The notes beneath the pieces were generated by a model, which saw nothing but the letters and a program-made list of their open reading frames with translations, had not been told where the DNA came from and searched no databases. Below, in pieces: positions 52,637-61,433 of a DNA stretch of 64,000 nt. Source of the stretch: Bauldia sp. GTDB lineage: Bacteria > Pseudomonadota > Alphaproteobacteria > Rhizobiales > Kaistiaceae. The position numbers were made by a program, and so were the translations under genes. The stretch covers positions 372,001 through 436,000 of the forward strand of contig JAHCJY010000003.1 of NCBI GenBank assembly GCA_026126065.1. Direction: 5' to 3'. The first letter of the stretch is position 1, and each line of letters starts with the position of its first letter.

Positions 52637-53221
52637 GGCGATCCCGCCGGGCCCCTTTGGACGCGCGACCTCGCGCTCCATCGGGGTCGGGTCGCCCCAG
52701 GTCGAGAGCCAGATCATCGTGGCGGTGACGAAGCCGATGGCGGCGAAAGCGGTGGCGCGGAACCAGCCACTCCGGCGGGTCTGGTGCGCCTCGGCGCTGC
52801 GGAGGTGGGCGAGTTCCTCTTCCTCGATCGCGGCGATGAGCGCGAAGAGTTCCGGGTCGCGCCGCTCGAGATAGACGAGCTGCTCGCGGAGATGCCGGTG
52901 CACGGTTGCCTCGACGGCCTCCGTGCAGATCCAGATCATGTTGCGGCCCAGGAGCGCGGTGAAGAAGCCGAGCACGAAGCCGCCCAGCGTCCACAGGCGC
53001 ATCACCCGGCACGGCATGGTGCCGCGCGCCGGCATCGCACTGCGGAACAGGCGGCGGTGGTCGATCTCGTCCCGCTGCATCTCCTCGAGCGCCGGGACGA
53101 TGTCCCTGTACAGGAGCCGAGCCACGGCGATCTGCGCCCCGTAGATGCGGACCGCGCCCGACTCGCCGGCGTGGTTCACTTTCAGGATGCGCCGGATGGT
53201 GACGATGGGGTCGTGCGCCAA
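52628..53221 (-). CDS. coq7: Demethoxyubiquinone hydroxylase Coq7
   Basis: 197 residues of the di-iron Coq7/CLK-1 family, which hydroxylates C6 of the ubiquinone ring. Ligand motifs: VNHAGESGA (Glu20), EMQRDEIDHR, EATVHRHLREQL, and EEEELAHLRSAEAHQ. C-terminal helix (WFRATAFAAIGFVTATMIWL) contacts the membrane. Coq7 replaces the usual flavin enzyme of gamma-proteobacteria in many Alphaproteobacteria. Confidence 0.95.
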   Translation of the reverse strand: MAHDPIVTIRRILKVNHAGESGAVRIYGAQIAVARLLYRDIVPALEEMQRDEIDHRRLFRSAMPARGTMPCRVMRLWTLGGFVLGFFTALLGRNMIWICTEAVEATVHRHLREQLVYLERRDPELFALIAAIEEEELAHLRSAEAHQTRRSGWFRATAFAAIGFVTATMIWLSTWGDPTPMEREVARPKGPGGIAST

Positions 53222-53240
53222 GTGTCTTCCTCCCTACGGT

Positions 53241-53889
53241 TCAGTCGCGGTGCGGGCCACCCATCCGTGGGGCCCGCTGCGAGCCGGCTTCCCGATGCTC
53301 GGAGCCGCGAAGGGCTGCCCAAGCCGGTCGGCGCATCTCCGGCGGAGCACCGCCCGCTCGCTGCTGGGAGCGCACCGCGAAGACAAGCGCGACGACGCCG
53401 AGCACCGCCGGCGGCAGCATGTACTCGGCCGTGGCCTGGAGCGCCGAGGAAGCTCTCCAGGCGGTGCGTCGCGTGCCACGGGTTGGCCGGACGCCACCAG
53501 ACGACGATCGCCGAGCCCGCGATGGCGATTGCCACAAGAAGCAGACCCATGGCGTAGCCGAGCCGGCCCTTGCGAAGGAGCAGAACGGTCCCCGGAATGC
53601 CCAAGAGGAGGAGAATCCCGAATGCCACCGGCGAGCCGAAGATGAAGGTGGCAACGCCGAAGCTCGAATTGCCGAAGCGGGCGTCTTCGCCCCACGGATA
53701 GTGTCCCGCTGCGCCAAGCACGGCGATGAGCCAGCCAACGGTGAACATCACCATGCCGATCGCGAGCGGCCGGCTATCGACGCGCGGCGTCACGTTCCGG
53801 AGCGCGTGCTGCCACACCTTGAAGGCGGCGTAAATCTGGATCCCTGCGAGGATGGGACCGCCGTACAGCAAGATCCCGTAGGGCATCAT
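53241..53889 (-). pseudogene. Membrane protein with a late frameshift
   Basis: The start (MMPYGILLYGGPILAGIQIY) overlaps the desaturase stop codon (ATGATGA). Three to four membrane helices follow in frame (AIGMVMFTVGWLIAVLGAAG, GSPVAFGILLLLGIPGTVLL, MGLLLVAIAIAGSAIVVWW). After HATHRLESFLG, near 53440, the sense moves to the next frame, LQATAEYMLPPAVLGVVALV, FAVRSQQ, ending at 53241; staying in frame gives an Arg-rich run into coq7. Unrecognised, probably an accessory of the desaturase operon. Confidence 0.6.
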
Positions 53890-54908
53890 GGCCGCACCGC
53901 CGTGCCGGGCACGCCCGCACCGGCCTTCGACCGCACTCCGCCATCGTCCCTGAGCGGCACCAGCGCGTCGCGGAAAGGCAGCGTCTCGGGCGTCCGGATG
54001 TTCCAGGCAAGGCCGAGCCGGCGGAGCAGGAGCAGCACCCACCAGCCGGGGTCGGTCTCGCCCGAACGGAGGCTCAGCCGCGCCGAGGCCGGGAAGGCGT
54101 GGTGGTTGTTGTGGTAGGCCTCGCCCATCGTGACGAGCCCGCACCACGGCACGTTGTAGCCCTGCACGCCTGCGCCCGCGACGGCATAGGTCCGGCGGCC
54201 ACGATTGTGGGCGAACCAGCCGACGAGCCAGTGGCCGGTGACCGAGAACGTCACCCGCGCGGCGACGCCCCACACCAGCCACGGCATGCCGCCGATGGCG
54301 AAGAAAGCCACCGCCCAGGGCAACTGCTGCGCCATGAAGGTGCGCTCGAGGAATCGGTAGAAGCGGTCCTCAGCAACGTGCCGCTCGACCTGCAGCACCG
54401 GCGGATGCCGCAGCACGAGGTCGCAGTGGAGCTGCCAGAACCCGTCCCGCAGGAAGGACGAGCCGTGCGACAGGTACGGGTGGCAGGCGGGTTTCCGCTG
54501 CGCCCAGTCGCGGATGTCGTGCTGGCGGATCATGCCGAACGGCCCGGCAAGGCCGACGAGCGTCCCGCAATAGACCAGCATGCGCTCCACCCAGGCCGGG
54601 CAGTCGAACGAGCGATGGATGAGCCGCCGGTGCATGCCGAGCGAATGGCCAAGGCAGATCGTGACGGCCGTCGTGCCGATGAAGAGCGCGAAGGCGCCCC
54701 AGGTGAAGAACAGCGGTCCGAGGATGAGCGTTGCGAGGGTCATCGATCCGATCCAGATCGACTTCACCGGCTTCCACCGTACCGCGCCCTCCGTGGCGGA
54801 CGTCGCGGCCCCGTCGATCATCCGCACGCTGCGAAAAGTGCCTTCGGCGCGCTGGAGGGCGTCGTCGACCGGGTCCGCCAGCATGGCGTTGGGTTCGGCT
54901 TCGGTCAC
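53886..54908 (-). CDS. Acyl-lipid/acyl-CoA fatty acid desaturase
   Basis: 340 residues. Four membrane helices and the di-iron histidine boxes of the delta-9 type: GHSLGMHRRLIHRS (His88, His93), IRQHDIRDWAQ, and EAYHNNHHAFP near the C-terminus. It introduces a double bond into membrane acyl chains. Start GTG at 54908 after GGGAGGAAG. It is divergent from an ArsR-family gene with a palindrome between them, so it is probably repressed by that regulator. Confidence 0.9.
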   Translation of the reverse strand: MTEAEPNAMLADPVDDALQRAEGTFRSVRMIDGAATSATEGAVRWKPVKSIWIGSMTLATLILGPLFFTWGAFALFIGTTAVTICLGHSLGMHRRLIHRSFDCPAWVERMLVYCGTLVGLAGPFGMIRQHDIRDWAQRKPACHPYLSHGSSFLRDGFWQLHCDLVLRHPPVLQVERHVAEDRFYRFLERTFMAQQLPWAVAFFAIGGMPWLVWGVAARVTFSVTGHWLVGWFAHNRGRRTYAVAGAGVQGYNVPWCGLVTMGEAYHNNHHAFPASARLSLRSGETDPGWWVLLLLRRLGLAWNIRTPETLPFRDALVPLRDDGGVRSKAGAGVPGTAVRP

Positions 54909-54947
54909 GGGTCTTCCTCCCTCGCAAGACGAAACCAATGAACCATA

Positions 54948-54961
54948 TAACTCGTTAGTTA
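54948..54961. promoter_or_regulatory. Operator candidate in the desaturase-ArsR divergent region
   Basis: TAACT, CGTT, AGTTA: a perfect five-base inverted repeat, in an AT-rich patch between the two divergent starts (54908 and 55030). It fits the size of ArsR-family sites. Confidence 0.5.
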
Positions 54962-55029
54962 ATTCGGCAAGCAGTTGCATTTGCCGCACCGCGCCCTATG
55001 TTCCGGCCGCGTCCGGAGGTTGGATTCGC

Positions 55030-55413
55030 ATGTCAGTCGAGAAAGTCTTCGAGGCGCTCGCCTCGGCCCACCGCCGCCGCATCCTGGCGTACCTGTCCAA
55101 GACGGACATGACTGCCGGCGAGATCGGCGAGCGCTTTGCCGGCATCATGTCCCAGCCGGCGATTTCCAAGCATCTGTCGGTGCTCGAGCACGCCGGCGTC
55201 GTCTGGCGCCAGAAGCGCGGCATGAACGTTCACTACGGCCTCAACGAGGAGGCGCTCGCCGGCACGCTCGTGCACTTCCTCGCCGAAGTCTGCCCCGTCT
55301 CGCGCCCGCTCAAGAGAGAAAGCGCCGCGGCCGCGCGCCGGAAGCGCGAGGCGCTGACCGCTGGGGGAGCCACGGAGGCGGGCGATGGGACGAGGGTAGC
55401 GAAGAAGGGCTAG
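55030..55413 (+). CDS. ArsR family transcriptional regulator
   Basis: 127 residues with an ArsR winged helix: FEALASAHRRRILAYLSKTD, AGIMSQPAISKHLSVLEHAG (recognition helix) and VVWRQKRGMNVHYGLNEEAL. There is no CxC metal motif, so it is likely of the non-metal sensing group that often controls lipid or aromatic genes. The ATG at 55030 is in a sensible position. Basic, disordered C-terminus. Probably regulates the divergent desaturase. Confidence 0.9.
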   Translation: MSVEKVFEALASAHRRRILAYLSKTDMTAGEIGERFAGIMSQPAISKHLSVLEHAGVVWRQKRGMNVHYGLNEEALAGTLVHFLAEVCPVSRPLKRESAAAARRKREALTAGGATEAGDGTRVAKKG

Positions 55414-55453
55414 GCCTGGACGAGGCCATCCTGGCCGTGCTCAGCGTTGGGCA

Positions 55454-55503
55454 ATGACCGCTCTCCCCGACCGCATCCGCCGTCGACGCCATGGTGAACC
55501 GCG
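55454..55503 (+). pseudogene. 5' fragment of a macro-domain gene (copy A)
   Basis: ATGACCGCTCTCCCCGACCG and the next bases match the start of the intact macro-domain gene at 58937, then about 33 bases are missing before CGTCGACGCCATGGTGAACC. About 45 bases upstream also match (CTCAGCGTTGGGCAATG versus CTCAGCATCGGCCATG). It is a degenerate duplicate of the 5' end. Confidence 0.6.
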
Positions 55504-55905
55504 TTCGTCCTGTTGGGCTGGCTTCTCGCCGCCCTCGTCGTCGGCCCCGCGGACGCTGCGCTCTGGGTGCCGGGCGGCGGCCTTTTCGCCTTCGGCCTCG
55601 TTGTGGCGTAGCGCCTCGAATGCGGCGCTCTGCCGTCCAACCGGCACCCGAGGCTGGAAGATCTGCCGGAGCGACGAGCCACACCTGCGCCATCCCTCGA
55701 CCGCCACGGCGGGCGCGACCTCCTCGATCCCCACCTTGTCCGCGATCGCGCGCCGCCGGCGAACTCAGGGGAGAGGCCACGCGCGGCGTCAGTCTTCGGA
55801 CACGACTTCTCGTCTGGCATCGCCGTGGAGTTGCCCCTGGCCGAAAGCCGGATCATCGTCTCGGTGAACGTCGGGATGACTGGCGTGCCAGCCGCATGGG
55901 AGTAG
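55490..55905 (+). pseudogene. Membrane protein pseudogene with a frameshift and TAG codon
   Basis: After the macro fragment the frame reads AFVLLGWLLAALVVGPADAA, WVPGGGLFAFGLVVA, then TAG at 55609, and continues in the same frame (RLECGALPSNRHPRLEDLPE, HDFSSGIAVELPLAESRIIV, SVNVGMTGVPAAWE) to TAG at 55903. TGG to TAG would explain the internal stop. The start needs one base restored near 55503. Unrecognised family. Confidence 0.5.
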
Positions 55906-55911
55906 CGGATC

Positions 55912-56682
55912 ATGGAGCGTGCCACGTCTGCCCGCCGGTTCACCGTCAAGACGGATCCCAAGCCCAACGAGCGGGGCTGGTCCTCAACAGTTGTTGCGGT
56001 CTTTGATGGCGATGCGAGGGTCGGAGCTTACGAGCGGAGCTACCCTCGTTTTGGTGCCGAAACCTTCGAGCCCTTCGAGTGGCATGGCGCCTGGTACGCA
56101 CTCTATTCGCCGGACTATACAGGCACGCGTGTCATGACGCTCCCGGACTGCCGCGACATCGGCGGCGAGGAGCCGCATGCCGCGGGCTTTTGCCCCGTGG
56201 AGCTGTTCGTTCCGCGCTACCGCCTGGTCAGAACCTCAAAGACGCACGGCATTCCGGGAGTTCAGTCTCTCGAAGAGGCATGGCTGTTCGAATCCGAGGG
56301 TGAGGCCTACCCCGAGGGGACGAGCGACCAGGTGATGGGGCTGATGACCCTGCATCACGAGGCGAGCGCGTGGCGAACGCTGGAAACGGCCTTCGTCGCC
56401 GGTTGCCAATGGGGCGACGACTCGACCTGGAAGCTCCAGACCATCGACCTCACGCGGGTCTCCGAGGGCATCATCTCCAGACGAGAGATCTTCGGCTATC
56501 TTCCGCTCGCCGCGATGCCTCTTGTGAAGGCGGTGTCCCTGCGCAAAGCAGATTACACCAACACCTCGACCAACCCGCAAATCCCGAGCGGCACGACAAG
56601 TTCGCCCCTCGCGGCCGTGATCACGCGCTACGAGTGGAGGGATGTCCTCACCGGTGCCGTACTCGATCCGCTCGATTTCTAG
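55912..56682 (+). CDS. Conserved hypothetical protein, unrecognised
   Basis: 256 residues, soluble: RFTVKTDPKPNERGWSSTVV, GAYERSYPRFGAETFEPFEW, CRDIGGEEPHAAGFCPVELF, EGEAYPEGTSDQVMGLMTLH, WGDDSTWKLQTIDLTRVSEG. The pattern resembles small proteins found near contact-dependent or immunity loci, but I cannot assign it. Starts seven bases after the preceding pseudogene and is followed by a macro-domain fragment. Confidence 0.65.
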   Translation: MERATSARRFTVKTDPKPNERGWSSTVVAVFDGDARVGAYERSYPRFGAETFEPFEWHGAWYALYSPDYTGTRVMTLPDCRDIGGEEPHAAGFCPVELFVPRYRLVRTSKTHGIPGVQSLEEAWLFESEGEAYPEGTSDQVMGLMTLHHEASAWRTLETAFVAGCQWGDDSTWKLQTIDLTRVSEGIISRREIFGYLPLAAMPLVKAVSLRKADYTNTSTNPQIPSGTTSSPLAAVITRYEWRDVLTGAVLDPLDF

Positions 56683-56731
56683 CGGCTTCGGTGCAACTCG
56701 GTCGCATGAAGCTGCGTACCACACAGCGGCC

Positions 56732-56875
56732 ATGACCTCGCTCCAAAACCGTATCCGCATCCAAGTCGGCGACATCACCACGCTTGCCGTCGATGCCATT
56801 GTGAACGCCGCTAACTCCTGCTCGGCGGTGGCGGGGTCGAATGGCGCGATCCATCGCGCGGTCCGGAGAAGATGA
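56732..56875 (+). pseudogene. 5' fragment of a macro-domain gene (copy B)
   Basis: From the [33 protein letters not shown], then GSNGAIHRAV, which follows the first 50 residues of the gene at 58937 with the [12 protein letters not shown] region damaged, and stops at TGA. Similarity ends near 56870. Truncated and probably inactive. Confidence 0.7.
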
Positions 56876-56895
56876 CGGAGCCGACCGGCTGCGCT

Positions 56896-57318
56896 TCAAC
56901 GACCCCCTAGTGCGAACGAAACGGCCTCCGCGACCGAGATGGTGAAGACGCCACCCCTTGCGCGACGCCATTCCGCATAGCCGTCCTGGAAGTTCGGCAG
57001 CGCGGTCCCGTCCGTTCCAATCAGTTGTTCCACCGAAGCCGCAAGGGCGTCGGCGTCGAACGGCATGTGCGCGACCTGGGTCGTACCACCCGGTCCGGGC
57101 CAGTCGATTGGGACCGGGACACCGACGATCGAGACATGAACTGCGGTCGTTGTCCCGAACCGCTCGACACGGCCGATGATCAGCTGCGTCGCCTCAGGCA
57201 TGTCCCTGACCGACCAGACCTGCCCGGGCACGAACGTCACTTGCGCCCGTGCAGGCATTGCGAGCGCCGGTGCCAACAATCCGAGCCCGATGATGGCGAG
57301 GACCGATCTGCGGTGCAT
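56896..57318 (-). CDS. Small exported protein, unrecognised
   Basis: 140 residues with a signal peptide (about 1-25, MHRRSVLAIIGLGLLAPALA ending ARAQ). The mature part (VTFVPGQVWSVRDMPEATQL, IIGRVERFGTTTAVHVSIVG) is beta-rich. Fits a periplasmic protein of unknown role. Divergent from the TPR-like gene at 57417. Confidence 0.65.
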   Translation of the reverse strand: MHRRSVLAIIGLGLLAPALAMPARAQVTFVPGQVWSVRDMPEATQLIIGRVERFGTTTAVHVSIVGVPVPIDWPGPGGTTQVAHMPFDADALAASVEQLIGTDGTALPNFQDGYAEWRRARGGVFTISVAEAVSFALGGR

Positions 57319-57416
57319 GACTTTTCGGGCTCGCGTTGATCTGCGGGACTTCCGCCAGTTGCTCAACTGTACGTTTCGTGCGGTACCTGCACCAGGAGCC
57401 TTGAGGGAGCATCGCT

Positions 57417-58068
57417 TTGGCCCGCGACGACGGCTGGTTTCGCAACACGACCTGGAACGACGAGATCGCCGCGGCCTTCTATGCGCGACTGAAGCGTTTG
57501 CGCGGCAACAGCTTCAACAAGGCCCAGCACCTCCGCATCCAGGCCCTCTACCTCACCCGGAGCCATCCCCGCGCGGCGCTGGAACTCCTGGAGCAGTATT
57601 TTCCACTCGGGGACATTCCTTTCCTCGGGCAGGGCTACTGCCTGAAGGCGCAGGCGCTGACCGCACTTGGTGACCTCGACGGCGCCATCCTGGCCTACGA
57701 GAGCGCGGTTGCGCGCGATCGCGCCTTGGCCCAGAGGGGCAGCGACGCAAGCATCGAATATGCCGGCTTCGTCGTCGAGCACGAGATCGCCCGTCTCTAT
57801 CAGCGGGCGTTGGACCTGCTTCCTGACGGCACCGACGGCGGTCTCGTCTTCCCCGACACCGCGTTTCGCGCCTTTGGCGCTCGCGCGATCCTCCTCCAGC
57901 GCCTCGGCCGCCATGCGGAGGCCGTCGCGGCAGCGAAGGTCGCGATGAACGCCGCATCGAAGACGGCAAGCGGCCTCGCCAAGCACCCGAAACTCGGCCT
58001 CGTGGCGGGGCTCGACACGCCCTTCGCCCGGAGCGTCCGCGCCATTGGCGAGGAAGGCGACAGGGTAG
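57417..58068 (+). CDS. TPR-like protein, 3' frame uncertain
   Basis: Starts with TTG at 57417 (GAGGGAG seven bases ahead): LARDDGWFRNTTWNDEIAAA, HLRIQALYLTRSHPRAALEL, YCLKAQALTALGDLDGAILA, LLQRLGRHAEAVAAAKVAMN. These are TPR-like helical pairs. Sense is lost at about 58060, although the frame stays open to 58940; the next frame has a TAG at 58066 and then the HEAT-like gene. Either the gene ends there after a one-base shift or it was once fused to the gene downstream. Confidence 0.55.
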
Positions 58069-58209
58069 GGACGCGGCTTCGCGGCCTCTTCGGCCGGCTG
58101 GCGGCGCGGGGTCTCGACCTCCCCGGCGCAGATCACCAATCCGCTGGGTGTCGACACGGACTGGTATCCGCCCTCCGGCGCGCCGGAGGAGGAGGCGTTC
58201 CTGGCGCGG

Positions 58210-58893
58210 ATGCGGAAACAGGAGGCCGAGCGCCAGGAGGCACGTGCGAAGGACCGCGCGGACGAGGCGCCACTTCGTGCCGAACTGGCGGCGGCAGGCT
58301 TCCCGGTCGAAACCGTCTGGGACTTCGTGCAGAAGCGGAACGGCCCGACCATCGCGGACACCGAGCGATTCCCGTTCGGCCGCTACGAAGCGGCGATCCC
58401 GATCCTCCTCCGCTGGCTGCCGCGCCTCGAGAATCAGGTCGTGAAGGAATGGGTCATTCGCGCGCTGTCCGTTCCCTGGGCCGGGTCGGATGTGGTTGCG
58501 GCGCTCGCGCTCGAACTGCGGCGGCCGGACGTCTCGGACGGGAGCCGCTTCGCTGCCGGCGATGCGCTGGCCACGATCCTCGGCAAAGGCGACGTCGACA
58601 CCCTCCTCGATCTTGCGGCAGACGAGCGGAACGGCCGTGGCCGAACGATGATCGTCCTCGGGCTAGCGTCGATCCGCGACCCCCGAATCCCTCCGCTCCT
58701 CATGCGCCTTCTGGCCGACGAAACGGTCGCCGCGCAGGCCGTCGCCGTGCTCGGCAAGCTGCAGGTGGCGGAGGCGCGGTCCCTGATCGAACCCTTCCTC
58801 ACGCACGGCAATGCCTTGATCCGCACCGAGGCCAGGAAGGCGATCGCGCGGATCGACCGGCCGAAGCGCGTCAGGTCCCGGTCCGCGGAGTGA
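58210..58893 (+). CDS. HEAT-repeat protein
   Basis: 227 residues from the first ATG, but sensible sequence begins earlier, at about 58132 (ITNPLGVDTDWYPPSGAPEE, with no ATG, GTG or TTG there), so the true start is in doubt. HEAT-like units: [100 protein letters not shown]. These scaffolds bind proteins. Often paired with macro-domain genes here only by position. Confidence 0.6.
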   Translation: MRKQEAERQEARAKDRADEAPLRAELAAAGFPVETVWDFVQKRNGPTIADTERFPFGRYEAAIPILLRWLPRLENQVVKEWVIRALSVPWAGSDVVAALALELRRPDVSDGSRFAAGDALATILGKGDVDTLLDLAADERNGRGRTMIVLGLASIRDPRIPPLLMRLLADETVAAQAVAVLGKLQVAEARSLIEPFLTHGNALIRTEARKAIARIDRPKRVRSRSAE

Positions 58894-58936
58894 CAGCCGC
58901 TGGACGGCCGCACCGGGGCCATGCTCAGCATCGGCC

Positions 58937-59977
58937 ATGACCGCGCTCTCCGACCGCATCCGCATCCATGTCGGCGACATCACGAAATTCGCCGTCGACG
59001 CCATCGTGAACGCCGCGAACTCGTCGCTCCTCGGCGGTGGCGGTGTCGATGGCGCGATCCACAGAGCGGCAGGGCCGGAGCTGGAATTCGCCTGCCGGAT
59101 GCTGAACGGCTGCAGGACCGGCGAGGCGAAGCTGACGAAGGGCTATCGCCTGCCCGCCCGCTTCATCATCCACACCGTTGGGCCGGTCTGGCAGGGTGGC
59201 GGCAAGGGTGAGGCGGCGCAACTCGCCTCATGCTACCGCCGCTCGCTCGAGATCGCCCGCGACAACGGTTTTCGCGAGGTGGCGTTCCCGGCGATCTCGA
59301 CGGGCATCTACGGCTTCCCGAAGGAGGCGGCGGCGCAACTCGCGCTCATGGGAGTCGGCCTCGCCCTTGCGAGCCACGCGTTGCCCGAGCGCGTGACCTT
59401 CTGCTGCTTCGACGAAACGATGGCGGACATCTATCAGGCTGTCCTGAAACGCTCGTCTGAACAGCCGGATCGCGGACAGGTACTCGGTCCTTCCGACAAT
59501 CCGGCCTCGTGGCAGGCGATCCACGCCTCCATCGACCGGTATCCGGATGAGGACGCCTACTGGTCTCGGTGGAAGCCAACGATGCGCGAGATCGTTGGCG
59601 CCCTGGAAGAGCGCGGCCTTGCCGCGCATTTCCGCATCGGCCAGAGCATGCACACCATCATCCTGTCGACGGCCGCCCATCACGGGCTCGCCGACGAGCC
59701 GCGCGTTGGCTTCCAGCTGCGCCCAGAAGATAAGTCGGTCCGCATCGCCTACTCCGTTCCGCGATCGCCCGGACCACCGCTCGCCGTTGCCGCAGCCGAC
59801 TGGCCTGACCTGAACCAACACATGATGAACGGCCTCGATCCGCCCTCGCCGGCCCTCCGTCGGTACTCCGTCGTTGCCCCGGACGACGCGCTACCGGAGA
59901 TCCTCACCTGCCTCAGGCGGCTCTGGACCGACACGAGGGAAGGTCAGCCCCTCCCGCCCGGTTTGGCGGAGGACTGA
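58937..59977 (+). CDS. Macro domain protein with a C-terminal extension
   Basis: 346 residues. Residues 1-175 are a macro (ADP-ribose binding) domain of the MacroD type: [76 protein letters not shown]. It would bind or hydrolyse O-acetyl-ADP-ribose or ADP-ribosyl groups. The last 155 residues ([59 protein letters not shown]) form a separate, unrecognised domain. Two damaged copies of the 5' end lie upstream. Its end overlaps the convergent gene by 34 bases. Confidence 0.88.
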   Translation: MTALSDRIRIHVGDITKFAVDAIVNAANSSLLGGGGVDGAIHRAAGPELEFACRMLNGCRTGEAKLTKGYRLPARFIIHTVGPVWQGGGKGEAAQLASCYRRSLEIARDNGFREVAFPAISTGIYGFPKEAAAQLALMGVGLALASHALPERVTFCCFDETMADIYQAVLKRSSEQPDRGQVLGPSDNPASWQAIHASIDRYPDEDAYWSRWKPTMREIVGALEERGLAAHFRIGQSMHTIILSTAAHHGLADEPRVGFQLRPEDKSVRIAYSVPRSPGPPLAVAAADWPDLNQHMMNGLDPPSPALRRYSVVAPDDALPEILTCLRRLWTDTREGQPLPPGLAED

Positions 59978-60273
59978 GTCGCGGCCTCGTCACCCAACGC
60001 ATCCCGCATCACCCGCAGCACTGCCCGCGCGCCATCCGCGCGGCGGAAGAATAGCTCCGTCTCCGCCCGGTTGAGGGCATGCTTGGCATCGGAAGCGTTG
60101 CCCGTGGCGAGCACCTTGTCGAGGAAGTGCCGCAAATCGGTCCGCTCGGCCTCGGCCAGCCCTTCGACGCCCGCGCGCGCCGCGGCCTCGATCGTTCCGT
60201 GCACGAGCAGGACGTCTTGGTGGAAGACGCTGCACGCCCGGAGGAACGCCTCGGGGATGACCGGGCGGGCCAT
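59944..60273 (-). CDS. Small helical protein, last gene of a virion-like operon
   Basis: 109 residues, all helical ([60 protein letters not shown]), unrecognised. The start overlaps the preceding stop codon (ATGA). Confidence 0.5.
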   Translation of the reverse strand: MARPVIPEAFLRACSVFHQDVLLVHGTIEAAARAGVEGLAEAERTDLRHFLDKVLATGNASDAKHALNRAETELFFRRADGARAVLRVMRDALGDEAATQSSAKPGGRG

Positions 60274-60491
60274 CAGCCTTCCGTCATCGCAAAGCCGTGG
60301 GCGATGATCGTGATAACATCGCCCGACTGCATCTCGATCCGCACTTCCTTCTGCTTGCCCTCGACCGCGAACGGACCGTAGGCCCTCACCGAGCCGTTTA
60401 ACCAGTCAGAAGCATGTCCAGCGACCGGAGGATTGGCTCGGTATGTGGCGATCGAGTCAGCGGAGACGGTGCAGTCGCGTCCCGTTGTCAA
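60273..60491 (-). CDS. Small beta-rich protein in the same operon
   Basis: 72 residues from a TTG that overlaps the stop codon of the gene before it (TTGA). RAYGPFAVEGKQKEVRIEMQ and SGDVITIIAHGFAMTEG; unrecognised. Coupled to both neighbours. Confidence 0.5.
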   Translation of the reverse strand: MTTGRDCTVSADSIATYRANPPVAGHASDWLNGSVRAYGPFAVEGKQKEVRIEMQSGDVITIIAHGFAMTEG

Positions 60492-61345
60492 GGCTTCTTG
60501 TACAAGGGTGGTGTGCCACCATAGGGCACGCCGTAAACAAGATTCCTATAGATGTTCCGAATATCCGTGGGACCATATTGACCGTATGGATCAGATATAT
60601 TGTTCGGATCCATCATTCCGAGTGTCTCTTGCCACTCGTCCCGCATCGCCGCCCAGTACTCTGCCTCTCCCGGCTCGCCCTTGGTGATGGCGCTCAGGTG
60701 CCAGCTTTCTAGGTTGTCCGAGAACCGCAGGAGATCCCAGATATTTCCCTGGTCCAGTTCATTGATCATGGCCATCAGTGTATTGTTGAAGTAACTGGTG
60801 CCATAGTAGCGCCCTGTGTCTACACCGGAACGGTACGCTTCTCGGCGGAAGTCGCGGATACTGGGGTCGTCAATGTAGACTGGCGCGCGTCCCTCTGGCT
60901 CGGGAATGTGCCAGTCGCCCACTTCATCTGCGATCCGGTTCTGCTGGCTCTGAACCCACGCGGCGGCACTCAAGGCCGCCGGGTCGCCCAAGCCAGGGAT
61001 CGGCAGCATTTGGGCGGCTTCCTCGGCAGCGGCCGGAATCGCCCACAACCGAAGCAGGTTGTTCATCCCAGTCCTGAGATCGTTCCAGGAGAGGCGCTGC
61101 GCGTTGAAGGAATGGACTTCGAACGTCCCGTCGGGCTGCGGCACGCCGATGTGAGCCGCGCCGCTCCAGTCGCGCCACACCGATGCGCCAGGAAGCTGCT
61201 GGAGCATGTAGTAGGCCCAAGCGTCCTGATCGTCGGTGAAGATGCGCGCCCAAGGCGCATAGCTGTCCGGTATGTCGCCCATCGGCCGCCCGAACGTCTT
61301 GAACTGGGGAATGCCGAAATAGGGATCGTAGATCGGGTCGGTCAT
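60488..61345 (-). CDS. Virion-like protein outside the main phage region
   Basis: 285 residues: MTDPIYDPYFGIPQFKTFGR, PMGDIPDSYAPWARIFTDDQ, DAWAYYMLQQLPGASVWRDW, NNISDPYGQYGPTDIRNIYR. Style (aromatic-rich, many Asp-Pro and Tyr-Gly turns) matches the virion-like proteins at 33938 and 40105, though no stretch is clearly homologous. Lies divergent from the secreted protein at 61434, as the gene at 33938 lies divergent from that at 35304. First gene of a three-gene operon. Confidence 0.55.
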   Translation of the reverse strand: MTDPIYDPYFGIPQFKTFGRPMGDIPDSYAPWARIFTDDQDAWAYYMLQQLPGASVWRDWSGAAHIGVPQPDGTFEVHSFNAQRLSWNDLRTGMNNLLRLWAIPAAAEEAAQMLPIPGLGDPAALSAAAWVQSQQNRIADEVGDWHIPEPEGRAPVYIDDPSIRDFRREAYRSGVDTGRYYGTSYFNNTLMAMINELDQGNIWDLLRFSDNLESWHLSAITKGEPGEAEYWAAMRDEWQETLGMMDPNNISDPYGQYGPTDIRNIYRNLVYGVPYGGTPPLYKKP

Positions 61346-61433
61346 TTGACTCTCTCTTTCGTGGCTTTGCGGCCGCCCCTGACATCGCGCGAGCGGTCTG
61401 ATATCCGTTCTCTGTCTGTTTCAGGAGGATCGA

